Source of the DNA: Selenomonadaceae bacterium
GTDB taxonomy: Bacteria > Bacillota > Negativicutes > Selenomonadales > Selenomonadaceae
Assembly: GCA_017527075.1 (NCBI GenBank)
Contig: JAFXQM010000010.1
Span: forward strand, 124,001-188,000
DNA length: 64,000 bases
Reading direction: 5' to 3'
A model generated the notes under the pieces. It was not told where the DNA came from. It searched no databases and saw only the letters and a program-made list of their open reading frames with translations. Shown in pieces: positions 8,623 to 18,067 of the stretch. A program made the position numbers and the translations under genes. Position 1 is the stretch's first letter; each line of letters begins with the position of its first letter.

Positions 8623-9467
8623 GGAGCAATTTTTACGCGGCGGTCACGATAATTTTGTGGGGAGCAATGCCCGCGCTCACCAAAGATTTGCTGAACACTC
8701 TGCCGCCCTTCGAGACACTGACGCTGAGCAGTTTGTTCGCGTTTTTATTTTTGCTCGCGGTGAATTTGCGGGCGGGCACCTTGAAAAAATTTTTGACGGC
8801 TGAAAAAATTTTAACGGCGGCGGGGCTCGGCTTCCTCGGATTATTTTTGTACTCGGCGTTTTTTTATTACGGGCTGGCGCGACTGACTTCGCAGGAGGCG
8901 TGCATACTCAATTACCTGTGGCCGCTGATGATTGTCCTCTTTTCCGCCATGCTGCTCGACGAAAAACTCACGCGGCGAAAAATTTTTGCGGTCGGCATGT
9001 CGTTCGTGGGCGTGGTGCTCGTGATGATTGGCGGCGTCGAAAATTTTTCGTCGGAAAAAATTTGGGGCGCGCTGAGTTGTATCGTGGCGGCGGCGTGTTA
9101 CGGATTGTTCTCGGTGCTCAACAAAATGCTGCGGCTCGAACAAAAATCGGCGATGATGATAATTTGGGCGACGACTGCAATTTTCGCGGGCGCGTTCGGA
9201 TATTTTTTTGAGGAGTTGACGCTGCCAAGCCTCGGAGAAATTTTCGGGCTGCTGTGGCTCGGAATTTTAATCGACGCGGTGGCGTATCTGACTTGGGCGT
9301 TGGCTTTGGCGAAAACCGCGAACGTGGTGTGGACGGCGAATCTCGCGTACCTCGTCCCGATACTGGCGATTTTCATCTCGACGTTTGCTTTCGGCGAAGA
9401 GCTGTCGCCCGCCGTCATTCCCGCGCTCGTTTTGGTCATCGGCGGCATTTTAACAATGAGGAATTAG
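8619..9467 (+). CDS. EamA/DMT-family transporter
   Basis: 282 residues with about ten hydrophobic helices and two EamA repeats; the first half contains LNYLWPLMIVLFS and the second ALALAKTANVVWTANL. Drug/metabolite transporter superfamily, probably an exporter of amino acids or metabolites; the substrate is unknown. It starts inside the lepB stop codon. Its last codons (Met-Arg-Asn-stop) are supplied by the 7-bp repeat that follows. It has the usual family length. Confidence 0.85.
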   Translation: MRSNFYAAVTIILWGAMPALTKDLLNTLPPFETLTLSSLFAFLFLLAVNLRAGTLKKFLTAEKILTAAGLGFLGLFLYSAFFYYGLARLTSQEACILNYLWPLMIVLFSAMLLDEKLTRRKIFAVGMSFVGVVLVMIGGVENFSSEKIWGALSCIVAAACYGLFSVLNKMLRLEQKSAMMIIWATTAIFAGAFGYFFEELTLPSLGEIFGLLWLGILIDAVAYLTWALALAKTANVVWTANLAYLVPILAIFISTFAFGEELSPAVIPALVLVIGGILTMRN

Positions 9468-9535
9468 GAATGAGGAATTAGGAATTGGGAGACGCTTTTT
9501 CATTCCTCATTCTTAATTTCTAATTCCTAATTGAA
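9456..9535. repeat. 7-bp-periodic repeat, inverted pair
   Basis: Units of the type TGAGGAA/TTAGGAA run rightward from 9457 and reappear as the reverse complement (CATTCCTCATTCTTAATT and so on) up to about 9532, so the spacer can fold into a long stem-loop. It gives the stop codon of the DMT gene and sits just before the pyrB start. Confidence 0.85.
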
Positions 9536-9545
9536 TTGGGGGGTT

Positions 9546-10469
9546 GTGAATTTGTTAGGCAAAAGTATTATCGGCATGGAAAATTTTTCGGCGGAGGAGA
9601 TTCGGCTCGTCTTGACCACCGCCCGAAAGATGAAGCAAGTGATTCGTCGCGGCGGCGAAAAAAAATTATCCAACCTGCGCGGCAAATCGATTGTAAATTT
9701 ATTTTATGAGCCGTCGACACGGACGCGCACTTCATTTGAGCTGGCGGGCAAATATCTCGGCGCGGACGTGGTGAGCATAAACAGCGGCACGAGTTCCATC
9801 GTCAAGGGCGAGAGCCTGCGCGACACCCTGCGCACGATTGAGGCCATGGGCGTCGACGCGATTGTCATGCGGCACAAGGCGGAGGGCGCGGCGGACTTTG
9901 CAAGCCGAGTCGTCAAGCCCGTGATAATCAACGCGGGCGACGGCGCACATGCCCACCCCTCTCAAGCATTGCTCGACTTGTTCACGATTGAACAGCGCAA
10001 AGGTCGCCTCGCGGGTTTGAAGGTCGCAATCGTCGGTGACATTCTCCACAGCCGCGTTGCCCGCTCCGATGTCTACGCCATGACAAAAATGGGAATGGAA
10101 GTTCATCTCGCCGGCCCGAAAACTTTGCTGCCGAGATTTTTTGAGTTCGACGGCGTGACCGTTCACGAGGAACTCGAAGACGCGATTAAATCCGCCGACG
10201 TGATTAACGTCCTGCGCATTCAGCTGGAACGACAGCAAGCGGGGCTCTTCCCCTCCACCAGAGAATACGCGCGGGTCTTCGGCATTAACGACGACCGCTT
10301 GATCCTCGCCAAGGACGACGTGCTTATCCTCCACCCCGGCCCGCAGAACAAAGGTTTGGAAATTTCTTCGGAGGTCACTTACGGCGAACACTCGGCGATT
10401 CACGACCAAGTTCAAAACGGCGTGGCGGTTCGCATGGCTCTGCTCGACTTGACTTTGAACAGCAATTAG
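9546..10469 (+). CDS. pyrB: Aspartate carbamoyltransferase catalytic subunit
   Basis: Condenses carbamoyl phosphate with aspartate in pyrimidine synthesis. Motifs: the carbamoyl-phosphate loop FYEPSTRTRTSFE, the Ser/Lys loop IVKGESLRDT, HPSQALLDLFTI, and HPGPQNKG near the C terminus. About 307 residues, the normal size. The start is uncertain: GGGGG at 9538-9542 could serve GTG 9546 or TTG 9552; a TTG at 9531 lies upstream of that RBS. No regulatory subunit gene follows. The stop codon is given by the start of another 7-bp repeat. pyrC follows. Confidence 0.93.
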   Translation: MNLLGKSIIGMENFSAEEIRLVLTTARKMKQVIRRGGEKKLSNLRGKSIVNLFYEPSTRTRTSFELAGKYLGADVVSINSGTSSIVKGESLRDTLRTIEAMGVDAIVMRHKAEGAADFASRVVKPVIINAGDGAHAHPSQALLDLFTIEQRKGRLAGLKVAIVGDILHSRVARSDVYAMTKMGMEVHLAGPKTLLPRFFEFDGVTVHEELEDAIKSADVINVLRIQLERQQAGLFPSTREYARVFGINDDRLILAKDDVLILHPGPQNKGLEISSEVTYGEHSAIHDQVQNGVAVRMALLDLTLNSN

Positions 10470-10543
10470 GAATGAGGAATTAGGAATGAGGAATTAAAAC
10501 GCGAATCCCAATTCCTAATTCCTAACTCCTAATTCCTAATTGA
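10464..10543. repeat. 7-bp-periodic repeat, inverted pair between pyrB and pyrC
   Basis: AATTAGGAATGAGGAATT-type units at 10464-10497, then their reverse complement (CCTAATTCCTAACTCCTAAT and so on) to about 10541: a potential hairpin with arms of about 30 bp, located between the pyrB stop and the pyrC RBS. Confidence 0.85.
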
Positions 10544-10559
10544 AAAACGGAGGGACGAA

Positions 10560-11888
10560 ATGAATAATCAAACGTGGCAAATCCAACGCATGAAGGCAAA
10601 TATTTCGGACACGCTCCTCATTCGCGGCGGGCGAGTCCTCGACCCTGCCAACGACTTCGACGGCGTGGCTGACGTGCTGATTGTCGACGGAAAAATCGCG
10701 GCGGTCAAACCCGATATAAAATTCTCGGCGGATTACGTGTACGACGCGTCAGGAAAAATCGTGACGCCCGGCTTAATCGATATGCACGTCCACCTGCGCG
10801 AACCCGGGCAGGAGGCAAAGGAAGATTTCTTGAGCGGAGCAAAAGCGGCAGTCGCGGGCGGCTTCACGACCGTGGCGACAATGCCCAACACTTCGCCCGT
10901 CGTCGACAATGCCGCGCTCGTTCGTTCGATGGTCAGGCGCGCGGAGGAAGTCGGACTCGTCCACATAAAAATTATCGGCGCAGTCACCAAAGGGCAGCAG
11001 GGGCAGGAGCTCGCCGAGATGCGCGACATGATTGCCGCGGGTGCCGTTGCCTTCAGCGACGACGGACACTTCGACGACAACGCAAAAATTTTCCTCAACG
11101 CGCTCGATTATCTTCACGACACCGGCAAGCTTATCATCTGCCACGAGGAAGAAACTTCGCTGGTCAAGGGCGGCGTCATGAACGAAGGCAAATGCTCGGC
11201 GATTCTCGGACTGAAAGGTCGCCCGACGGTCGCCGAAGACATTGCCGTTGCCCGCGACGCTCTCCTCGCCGAATACACAGGCGGGCGCGTTCACATTGCC
11301 CACATCAGCTCGGCGCGCGCCGTTGAAATTGTTCGCGACGCAAAAAAACGCGGCGTCAAAATCACGGCTGAAGTCACGCCGCAGCACCTGACGATGACTG
11401 AGGACTTGGTTAATCCCGCCGACGCCTCGACGAAAATCAATCCGCCGCTGAGGACGCAAAAAGATTGTGACGCTTGCTTGAAAGGTTTGCTGGACGGGAC
11501 GATTGACGCGATTGTCACAGACCACTCGCCGCACGCGCCCGAAGAAAAGGACCGCGAATATATTTACGCGCCGAGCGGTTTCCCCGGGCTGGAGACGAGC
11601 GTCGGCGTGCTCTTCACCGAACTTTATCACAAGAACAAAATCGACTTGAAAACTTTAATCTCGAAGATGACGGCCGAGCCCGCGAAAATTTTCGGGCTGA
11701 ACGCGGGCACGTTGTCGATTGACGCGCCGGCCGATGTCACGGTCATTGACCCCGAACTGGTCTGGACTGTCGACGCGAAAAATTTTTACACGCGCGGAAG
11801 TCATTCGCCGTTCGTCGGGCGCGAGTTCAAAGGTCGGGTCGTCGCCACGATTGTCGGCGGCAATTTGATGAAGCTCAATCAGTGGTAA
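10560..11888 (+). CDS. pyrC: Dihydroorotase
   Basis: Third step of pyrimidine synthesis, cyclising carbamoyl aspartate. Class I amidohydrolase of 442 residues: metal-binding DMHVHLREPG, GGFTTVATMPNT, the IAHISSARAV region and VTDHSPHAPEEK. GGAGG six bases before ATG 10560 fixes the start and gives about ten extra residues before the usual first strand. It forms a pyrB-pyrC pair, and a terminator follows. Confidence 0.95.
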   Translation: MNNQTWQIQRMKANISDTLLIRGGRVLDPANDFDGVADVLIVDGKIAAVKPDIKFSADYVYDASGKIVTPGLIDMHVHLREPGQEAKEDFLSGAKAAVAGGFTTVATMPNTSPVVDNAALVRSMVRRAEEVGLVHIKIIGAVTKGQQGQELAEMRDMIAAGAVAFSDDGHFDDNAKIFLNALDYLHDTGKLIICHEEETSLVKGGVMNEGKCSAILGLKGRPTVAEDIAVARDALLAEYTGGRVHIAHISSARAVEIVRDAKKRGVKITAEVTPQHLTMTEDLVNPADASTKINPPLRTQKDCDACLKGLLDGTIDAIVTDHSPHAPEEKDREYIYAPSGFPGLETSVGVLFTELYHKNKIDLKTLISKMTAEPAKIFGLNAGTLSIDAPADVTVIDPELVWTVDAKNFYTRGSHSPFVGREFKGRVVATIVGGNLMKLNQW

Positions 11889-11895
11889 AAAAATT

Positions 11896-11931
11896 TTTTC
11901 CCCGACGTTCAGCCGAGCGCGGGGATTTTTT
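11896..11931 (+). terminator. Terminator after pyrC
   Basis: CCCCG at 11900-11904 pairs with CGGGG at 11920-11924, followed by ATTTTTTG. It lies just before the RBS of the next gene. Confidence 0.65.
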
Positions 11932-11949
11932 GTAAGGAGGAAAATTTTT

Positions 11950-13188
11950 ATGGAATCAATCGTCAAGGACATGTCGCTGGCTCCGAGCGGGCACGACAAA
12001 ATAGAATGGGTAAAAAATTTTATGCCGGTCATGAGCGCAATCGACAGAGAGTTCTCGCAGACGAAACCTTTCGCGGAGAAAAAAATTTCGATAACGTTGC
12101 ACCTGGAGGCCAAGACGGCTTACATGGCGGAGGTGTTCATGCACGCGGGCGCGGACGTGGTGATAACCGGCTCGAATCCGCTGTCGACGCAAGATGATGT
12201 GGCGGCGGCTCTCGTGGAGGACGGAGTGACTGTCTTCGCGACGCACGGTTGCTCGCTCGAAGAGTACAACGACTTCCTGAACAAGGCGGCGGACTTCGCG
12301 CCCGACATTTTCATCGACGACGGCGGAGACTTCACCGAACTTTTGCACACGACTCGGCGCGACGCTCTCCAAAAAATTATCGGCGGCTCGGAGGAGACCA
12401 CCACGGGCGTCAATCGTCTGCGCGGGCTGGAAAAGCGCGGCGAACTTGCTTTCCCGATGATCGCTGCCAACGACGCTTACTGCAAATTTCTTTTCGACAA
12501 TCGATACGGCACGGGACAATCGACGTGGGACGGAATCATGCGCACGACGAATTTGGTTGTCGCCGGCAAGACGGTTGTCATTGCGGGTTACGGCTGGTGC
12601 GGCAAGGGAGGAGCCATGAGGGCGCGCGGGCTCGGCGCAAACGTAATCGTCACGGAGGTTGACCCGATTAAAGCAATCGAGGCGGTCTTCGACGGCTTCC
12701 GCGTCATGCCCATGAGTGAGGCGGCTCCTCTCGGCGACATCTTCCTCACGCTCACCGGCGACTTCGACGTTATCACCGGCGAACACTTCCCGCTGATGAA
12801 AAACGGTGCCATGCTCGCCAACGCCGGTCACTTTGACGTGGAGATTAACATTCCGCAGCTCGCCGCGCAGTCCGTCAGCCGAAAAGTCGTCCGCAAGAAC
12901 GTCGAAGAATTTTTGCAGCGCGACGGCCGCAAGATTTATCTGCTGGCGGAAGGGCGGCTGGTCAATCTGGCTTCGGGCGACGGTCACCCCGCCGAGATTA
13001 TGGATTTGAGTTTCGCCGTTCAATTTTTCAGCGCGGCGCACCTCCTCCACAATCACGCGCGCTTGGAGAAAAAAGTTTACCTCATGCCCGAAGAAATTAA
13101 TTCCAAAATCGCGGAGATTAAGCTGGACTCAATCGGCGTGAAAATCGACACGCTCACCGCCGCGCAGCGCGAATACCTCGGCTTATGA
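11950..13188 (+). CDS. ahcY: Adenosylhomocysteinase
   Basis: Hydrolyses S-adenosylhomocysteine to adenosine and homocysteine. 412 residues, the short prokaryotic form. The substrate domain shows TLHLEAKTAY, SNPLSTQDD and DDGGDF; the NAD domain shows VVIAGYGWCGKGGAMRARG; the C terminus has DLSFAVQ and AQREYLGL. GGAGG precedes the ATG. Together with the deaminase two genes on it forms a cluster that removes the by-products SAH and MTA of SAM use. Confidence 0.96.
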   Translation: MESIVKDMSLAPSGHDKIEWVKNFMPVMSAIDREFSQTKPFAEKKISITLHLEAKTAYMAEVFMHAGADVVITGSNPLSTQDDVAAALVEDGVTVFATHGCSLEEYNDFLNKAADFAPDIFIDDGGDFTELLHTTRRDALQKIIGGSEETTTGVNRLRGLEKRGELAFPMIAANDAYCKFLFDNRYGTGQSTWDGIMRTTNLVVAGKTVVIAGYGWCGKGGAMRARGLGANVIVTEVDPIKAIEAVFDGFRVMPMSEAAPLGDIFLTLTGDFDVITGEHFPLMKNGAMLANAGHFDVEINIPQLAAQSVSRKVVRKNVEEFLQRDGRKIYLLAEGRLVNLASGDGHPAEIMDLSFAVQFFSAAHLLHNHARLEKKVYLMPEEINSKIAEIKLDSIGVKIDTLTAAQREYLGL

Positions 13189-13225
13189 ACGGCGCGCGAA
13201 ATTTTGAATGGGAAGAGGAAATATT

Positions 13226-13468
13226 ATGCTCGTAAGGAAAATGATTAACGTCGCAGCTCCTTTGACGGCGGAAGAGCAGACTGAACTCGCCGCGTTGAAA
13301 GACCGCTCGATTACTTACGACGAAGATTGCCCGCCCATGACTGACGAACAACTTGATGAACTGGATTATCTCATGCGCAAGTACAAGACACGCCGAATCA
13401 CCAAGGAAATTAAAATGGCGGAGTTCCCCGAACGTTTTCAAAAGAGAAAAGCGGAGGCGACAGGATGA
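13226..13468 (+). CDS. Small conserved protein, paralog of 41707-41952
   Basis: 80 residues from ATG 13226, chosen because AAGAGGA lies six bases before it; an ATG at 13208 lies upstream of that RBS. Function not recognised. It shares a strongly conserved core with the protein at 41707-41952: PLTAEE at the start, YDEDCPPM in the middle, and RKY-TR-ITKE plus MAEFPERF at the end. Charged, soluble, no signal. Its stop overlaps the ATG of the deaminase gene, so the two are coupled. Confidence 0.75.
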   Translation: MLVRKMINVAAPLTAEEQTELAALKDRSITYDEDCPPMTDEQLDELDYLMRKYKTRRITKEIKMAEFPERFQKRKAEATG

Positions 13469-14739
13469 AAGATTTTGTTATCAGCGGCGTGAAAATGCTC
13501 AAGCCCTCAGGCGCGGTCGAGGCGGCGAACATTCACGTCAGCGGCGATAAAATTTCAAAGATAACTCAAGGCGCGGTCGAGGCGGCGAACGTTATCGACG
13601 GCAAAAATAAATTCGCGACGCCCGGGCTGGTCAACGCGCACACGCACGCTTCGATGACTTTGCTCAGGAGTTATTCCGACGACAAGGCGTTGATGGATTG
13701 GCTCCAAAAAGATATCTGGCCTGTCGAAGATAAGATGACGCGCAAAGATATTTATTGGGGCGCGGCGTTGGCGGCGGTCGAAATGATTCGCGGCGGGACA
13801 ACTGCCTTCGCGGACATGTACGGCCCCGACATGGGCGAGGTCGCGCGCGTCGTCGAGAAGTCGGGCTTGCGCGGCAGTTTATCGCAGGGGCTCATCAGTT
13901 TTGCCAACGGCGAAAAAAAATTGGCGAACAACGTCGAGCTGTATAAAAATTTTCACGGCGCGGCGGACGGCAGGATAACCGTCATGTTCGGACCCCATGC
14001 GATTTACACTTGCCCGCCCGATTACCTGAAAAAAGTTGCGGCGGAGGCGGCGAAACTCGGCGCGGAGATTCACATGCACATGAACGAGACGCAAACCGAA
14101 ATTGATGACTGCCTGAAAAATTACGGCAAGCGTCCCTTTGAAGTCGTCAACGAAACGGGGCTGACGGATTTGGGAATGCTGGCGGCTCACTGCGTCCACC
14201 TCAGCGACGAGGAGATTGAAATCATTCGGCGGAAAAAAATTCGCGTGGCGCACAACCCCGGCTCCAACATGAAACTGGCGAGCGGCATTTGTCCCGCGAC
14301 GAAACTTTTGGCGGCGGGAGTGACGGTCGCACTCGGAACCGACGGCGCGTCGAGCAACAACAACTTGGACATGTTGGAAGAGATTCGGCTGGCGGCTCTG
14401 CTCGCCAAGGTCGACACGCTCAATCCTCTGGCAGTGCCCGCCGCTCAAGCACTTCAAATGGCAACTCAGTTCGGCGCGGCGGCTCTCGGCTTGCAAAACG
14501 TCGGGCGGCTGGCGGAAGGTTGCAAGGCGGACATCGTGCTGTGGGACATGCGCGGCGTCGAGTGGCAACCCAATTACAATCCCGCGTCGCTTTTGGTTTA
14601 CTCGGCGAATTCGGCAGCGGCGGACACGGTCATCGTCAACGGGAAAATTTTGATGGAAGGGCGCGCGCTGAAAACTTTGGACGAAGAAAAAATTCTGGCG
14701 GAGTTCACGGCCTGCGCCAATCGCCTCACGGGAAATTAA
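13465..14739 (+). CDS. mtaD: 5-methylthioadenosine/S-adenosylhomocysteine deaminase
   Basis: 424 residues, amidohydrolase superfamily. Metal ligands in NAHTHASMTLLRS, HMHMNETQTE, AAHCVHLSDEE and LGTDGASSNN fit the MTA/SAH deaminase (TrzA/AtzA-like) group, which converts MTA or SAH to inosyl products. Placement beside ahcY supports this over other members such as guanine deaminase. A 21-bp stretch coding Gly-Ala-Val-Glu-Ala-Ala-Asn occurs twice, exactly, 60 bp apart near the N terminus, a small internal duplication. Confidence 0.88.
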   Translation: MKDFVISGVKMLKPSGAVEAANIHVSGDKISKITQGAVEAANVIDGKNKFATPGLVNAHTHASMTLLRSYSDDKALMDWLQKDIWPVEDKMTRKDIYWGAALAAVEMIRGGTTAFADMYGPDMGEVARVVEKSGLRGSLSQGLISFANGEKKLANNVELYKNFHGAADGRITVMFGPHAIYTCPPDYLKKVAAEAAKLGAEIHMHMNETQTEIDDCLKNYGKRPFEVVNETGLTDLGMLAAHCVHLSDEEIEIIRRKKIRVAHNPGSNMKLASGICPATKLLAAGVTVALGTDGASSNNNLDMLEEIRLAALLAKVDTLNPLAVPAAQALQMATQFGAAALGLQNVGRLAEGCKADIVLWDMRGVEWQPNYNPASLLVYSANSAAADTVIVNGKILMEGRALKTLDEEKILAEFTACANRLTGN

Positions 14740-14820
14740 ACGCCGCGTGCCGAACTTTCCACCCGAAAAAATTTTCACGGGACTTGAGGTCGGAATCAAC
14801 CGCCGCGCGAAAAATTAAGC

Positions 14821-14849
14821 TTGTATTTTAAAAAGCGGTCGTTTATAAT
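14821..14849 (+). promoter_or_regulatory. Sigma-70-type promoter for the RodZ-like gene
   Basis: TTGTAT (14821-14826), 17-bp spacer, TATAAT (14844-14849); transcription would start only about 15 bp before the RBS AAAGGAG. Confidence 0.85.
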
Positions 14850-14872
14850 GCCCTCGAAAGGAGATGTTTCCT

Positions 14873-15706
14873 ATGGTAGGTTACACGCTTCGCCAAGAGC
14901 GCGAGCGACAAAATTTATCCATTAACGACATCGAAGAGGGCACAAGTATCCGCGCTCTTTACATAGAGGCAATCGAAAACGGCGAGTATGACAAACTGCC
15001 GGGCGCGATTTACACGAAGGGCTTCATCAAAAATTACGCGAAGTTTTTGGAGATGGACGTCGACGCTGTGGTCAAAGAATTTGCCACGGACATGGCGGAG
15101 CTCAACGCGGAGAAGGAAGCGGCTGAGGCTGCAACCGCCGCGCAGGAGGCTGCTCCCGTCCCCGAAAAAAAAGTCGAGCCGAAGCCCGAAAAGAAATCCA
15201 TCGGTTATTCGATTCAAAACGAAAATCGTCGTTCATCGAGTCTGTTAATCGTGGCGGCTGTCGTTTTAATCGCGGCACTGGCGGGCGGCGTTTGGTCGTG
15301 GCTGTCGAGTTCGGACGGCGATGTTGCCAAGGCGGACACGCCCAAGCAACAAACAGTTCAGCCCGTCGCGGTGGAGCCGACGCCGAAGGATGATTCGACA
15401 CCCGTCGCGAACGCAAACCCCGAACCCACGCCCGAAGCTCAGCAGCCCGAACAGAAGAAACCCGCCGACAAAGTTGCAATTCAAGCGCGTTTCAATGACA
15501 GGTGCTGGGCTCTGGTCACGGTCGACGGCGTGGTCGTTCAAGAAGGCGTCATCGAAGGCGGACAGACCGTTTCTTGGGAGGGCAAGGACAATATCAGCTT
15601 CCGCCTCGGCAACGCGGGCGCGGTTGAATTTTTCCAAGACGGTAAGAGCCTCGGCATCCAAGGCGCGGTCGGAGATGTCGTCGACAAAAGTTTTTCGCGC
15701 AAATAA
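14873..15706 (+). CDS. RodZ-like helix-turn-helix membrane protein
   Basis: 277 residues from ATG 14873; a nearer-to-promoter ATG at 14864 touches the RBS AAAGGAG and is less likely. An N-terminal HTH_25 domain (LRQERERQNLSINDIEEGT, then IYTKGFIKNYAKFL) is followed by a Glu/Ala/Lys-rich linker, one membrane helix (about residues 120-140), a Pro/Thr/Gln-rich periplasmic stretch and a C-terminal DUF4115 domain ending near residue 277. This is the RodZ layout: a cytoskeletal partner of MreB in cell-shape control. It is monocistronic, with its own promoter and terminator. Confidence 0.85.
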   Translation: MVGYTLRQERERQNLSINDIEEGTSIRALYIEAIENGEYDKLPGAIYTKGFIKNYAKFLEMDVDAVVKEFATDMAELNAEKEAAEAATAAQEAAPVPEKKVEPKPEKKSIGYSIQNENRRSSSLLIVAAVVLIAALAGGVWSWLSSSDGDVAKADTPKQQTVQPVAVEPTPKDDSTPVANANPEPTPEAQQPEQKKPADKVAIQARFNDRCWALVTVDGVVVQEGVIEGGQTVSWEGKDNISFRLGNAGAVEFFQDGKSLGIQGAVGDVVDKSFSRK

Positions 15707-15725
15707 TTTTTCACGGATAAAAAAA

Positions 15726-15763
15726 ATCCTCGTCACTCACTGAGCGACGGGGATAATTTTTTT
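15726..15763. terminator. Terminator between convergent genes
   Basis: ATCCTCGTC (15726-15734) pairs with GACGGGGAT (15746-15754), flanked by A and T runs on the two sides, so it serves both the RodZ-like gene and the M48 protease gene. Confidence 0.85.
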
Positions 15764-16894
15764 TTACTTAATCGAGTTCAATCTGTCGGCAAGGGTTTGA
15801 GCGTCCTCGTCGCCTTCGAGCGGTTGGACAATCGGTTGGTTGCCGAGCATGACGACTCCGTTTTCAACCGTCGCCGCGTGTTTGTTCTGTCCGTGATGAT
15901 AAGCCGCCGCCAAATTTCCCAGCACGAAGTATGAACGTTCGGCGGAAGACATATCGGCAGTGCCCGCGACCTTCATGAAAGTTTTGCCGTTCACGGTGAC
16001 GATTCCGTTTTTGGCGGTTGCGTGGTTCTTGCTGTACTCGTAAAGTTTCTGGACGTAAGCGTCGCGGCGTTTCTCGCTGTCGGGGTGGTCGGAGGGATTG
16101 AAGAATGCCATCGCCCCCGATTGCTTGTCGCCGATAGAAAGCTCCACGAATTTTTGCATGACCGCCGCGCAGGCTCCGGGATTGTAACTCGTGTGCGTCA
16201 TGTATTCGAAGCCGAGAAGATCCGCCTCGGTCTCGTGCTTTCTGTCGCCGTGAGCAACGGAATGATTGAGCGCGACGCTCGTGATGATTGAGGTAAGAGC
16301 TCCGCCGCCGACGGTTGCACCGATTGCCGTGCCCGCGATTGAAGCCGTCACTGCCTTCTGCAAATGTTTCTTGTTGGCTTGAGCGACGTGATTTTTTTGT
16401 CCGTGCCCCATCTCGTGTCCGACGATTGCCGCGATTTCGTCCTCGTTCGTGATTTTTTTGAACGTGCCGGCATTAACCATCATGACGTGCCCCATGGAGC
16501 AGGCGGCGTTGATTGAATCCTGATTCGCGACGAAATAAAGATATGGCTTGCTGTTAATGGTCGGGTCGACAGCGGCGACGCCTTTGGTCAAGTTCGCCAT
16601 GATTTTGTCGAGCCGCGCGTTGTATTCGGGGTCCTCGTTGACGCCGTACTTTTGGCGGAAGTTGTTGTAAAGTTCTTGGCGGCCTTCCTCGGTCGTGTCA
16701 TAATATTTGATGTTCTTGTCGATTTGCGCCTTGGCCTGCGCGCCCTGCAAGATGATGGCGATGCCGCTACCGATTAAACTTTCCTTGCTGCTTGCTGCCT
16801 CGACAGCTGCGGGCGTGGAGAAAATCAGCGGGACACTCAACGCCGCCGCCGTCACAGCTGCCAAAAATTTTTTCCTCAAGCTTTGAAACTTCAT
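15764..16894 (-). CDS. Exported M48-family zinc metalloprotease
   Basis: 376 residues from ATG 16894 (RBS GGAGG). A signal peptide (basic start, then a hydrophobic stretch ending near AAVEAA) directs it out of the cytoplasm. The catalytic motif is HEMGH (in IVGHEMGHGQKNH), with the third zinc ligand in the ETEADLLG segment. Loopy M48 proteins of the LoiP/BepA type act in envelope protein quality control; that role is an inference. A longer reading frame beginning at 16954 lacks an RBS. Confidence 0.9.
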   Translation of the reverse strand: MKFQSLRKKFLAAVTAAALSVPLIFSTPAAVEAASSKESLIGSGIAIILQGAQAKAQIDKNIKYYDTTEEGRQELYNNFRQKYGVNEDPEYNARLDKIMANLTKGVAAVDPTINSKPYLYFVANQDSINAACSMGHVMMVNAGTFKKITNEDEIAAIVGHEMGHGQKNHVAQANKKHLQKAVTASIAGTAIGATVGGGALTSIITSVALNHSVAHGDRKHETEADLLGFEYMTHTSYNPGACAAVMQKFVELSIGDKQSGAMAFFNPSDHPDSEKRRDAYVQKLYEYSKNHATAKNGIVTVNGKTFMKVAGTADMSSAERSYFVLGNLAAAYHHGQNKHAATVENGVVMLGNQPIVQPLEGDEDAQTLADRLNSIK

Positions 16895-16961
16895 GATACT
16901 TTTCCTCCCTGAAAAAATTTTCCACATGATATCAAAAAATTTTTCTGCGCGCAAAAATTTT

Positions 16962-17840
16962 TCACAGCGATTTTTTTATCAGCGACCACTGAGCCGCGAA
17001 CATGCCGAGCAACATCAACACGCAGCCGAAAATTTCTCGCGCGGTCATGACTTCGCCGAGCAACAGCCAACCCGCCAACGCTCCGAAGATTGCCTCGAAG
17101 CTCATCAAGATTGCGGCTGTCGACGGCTCCGCGTATCGTTGCCCGTAAAGTTGCAACGTGAACGCCACGCCCGAACTCATCACGCCGCCGTAAAGAATCG
17201 GGAACCACGCGTGGAGCATGGCGGAAAGGCTCGGCGTCTCCAGCGCGAACATCGCCGCGAAACTCAAAATCATCACGATAAAAATTTGCGCGGCGGATAA
17301 CTCAATCAAATCGACGCGTGAGGCGAATCGGTCTACCAATAAAATTTGCGCCGTCCAAACGAACGCGCTGACAAAAAGTATCGCGTCGCCGAGCTGAATC
17401 GAAAAGCCGTCGCCGATTGCCAAAAGGTACAGCCCGACGATTGCCAGGAACGCGCCCAGCCAATTTTCCCGCCGAATGATTTTGCCGAGGAGTTTTGCGC
17501 CGAGCGGAACGAAGACAATGTAAAGACACGTGATGAACGCCGCCTTGCCCGCCGTCGAATATTGCAGCGCGATTTGTTGCATGGAACTGGCGACGAACAG
17601 CACGAGCCCGATTAACAGCCCGATTAAAAATCCGCGCCGATAATTTTTCCTCCGCCGCTCCAGAGCCCGTTGCTTGCGCGTGAAAATCAAAACCGCGACC
17701 AGCGATAAAGTTCCCGCCAAATATCTCGCCGCCGCGTATGAGAAGGGACCGAGCCCGTCCATGCCCGCCAGCTGCGCCACGAACGTCGTCCCCCAAAAAA
17801 ACGCCGCGCCCAAAAGCATCAGCGTTCCTTTTATCTGCAT
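16962..17840 (-). CDS. EamA/DMT-family transporter
   Basis: 292 residues from ATG 17840 with GGGGAGGAA upstream. Ten predicted helices, two EamA domains; GAAFFWGTTFVAQ at the start and GGVMSSGVAFTLQLYGQRY in the second half are typical. Probably a metabolite exporter, substrate unknown. It is not close in sequence to the DMT protein at 8619. It stands alone on the minus strand, divergent from the YczE-like gene. Confidence 0.88.
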   Translation of the reverse strand: MQIKGTLMLLGAAFFWGTTFVAQLAGMDGLGPFSYAAARYLAGTLSLVAVLIFTRKQRALERRRKNYRRGFLIGLLIGLVLFVASSMQQIALQYSTAGKAAFITCLYIVFVPLGAKLLGKIIRRENWLGAFLAIVGLYLLAIGDGFSIQLGDAILFVSAFVWTAQILLVDRFASRVDLIELSAAQIFIVMILSFAAMFALETPSLSAMLHAWFPILYGGVMSSGVAFTLQLYGQRYAEPSTAAILMSFEAIFGALAGWLLLGEVMTAREIFGCVLMLLGMFAAQWSLIKKSL

Positions 17841-18032
17841 GAAGTTTCCTCCCCAAAAATTTTTCCGAAGCAATAAGTCGCGCACATCTTAACATAACGC
17901 AAGAGGATTAACAAATTTGTCCTGAATCGTTTCGGGCGGCTGAAAAAATTTTTCGTCGTGACAAGCTCCGCGGCTCTTTGAATCCGTTCGGAAAAAGCAA
18001 ATGCGTGCATGTACTTTGAAGTCTGCGCCCGT

Positions 18033-18038
18033 TATAAT
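18033..18038 (+). promoter_or_regulatory. Candidate -10 box
   Basis: TATAAT 30 bp before the YczE-like start codon; the -35 region (TGTACT at 17 bp) is weak. Confidence 0.4.
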
Positions 18039-18067
18039 GCGCACAGTTTTCGGGAGGCGAATTAACA

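Noticed and set aside
11956..13056. 366-codon frame opposite ahcY
   Set aside because: ahcY is complete with all motifs; the antisense frame has none.
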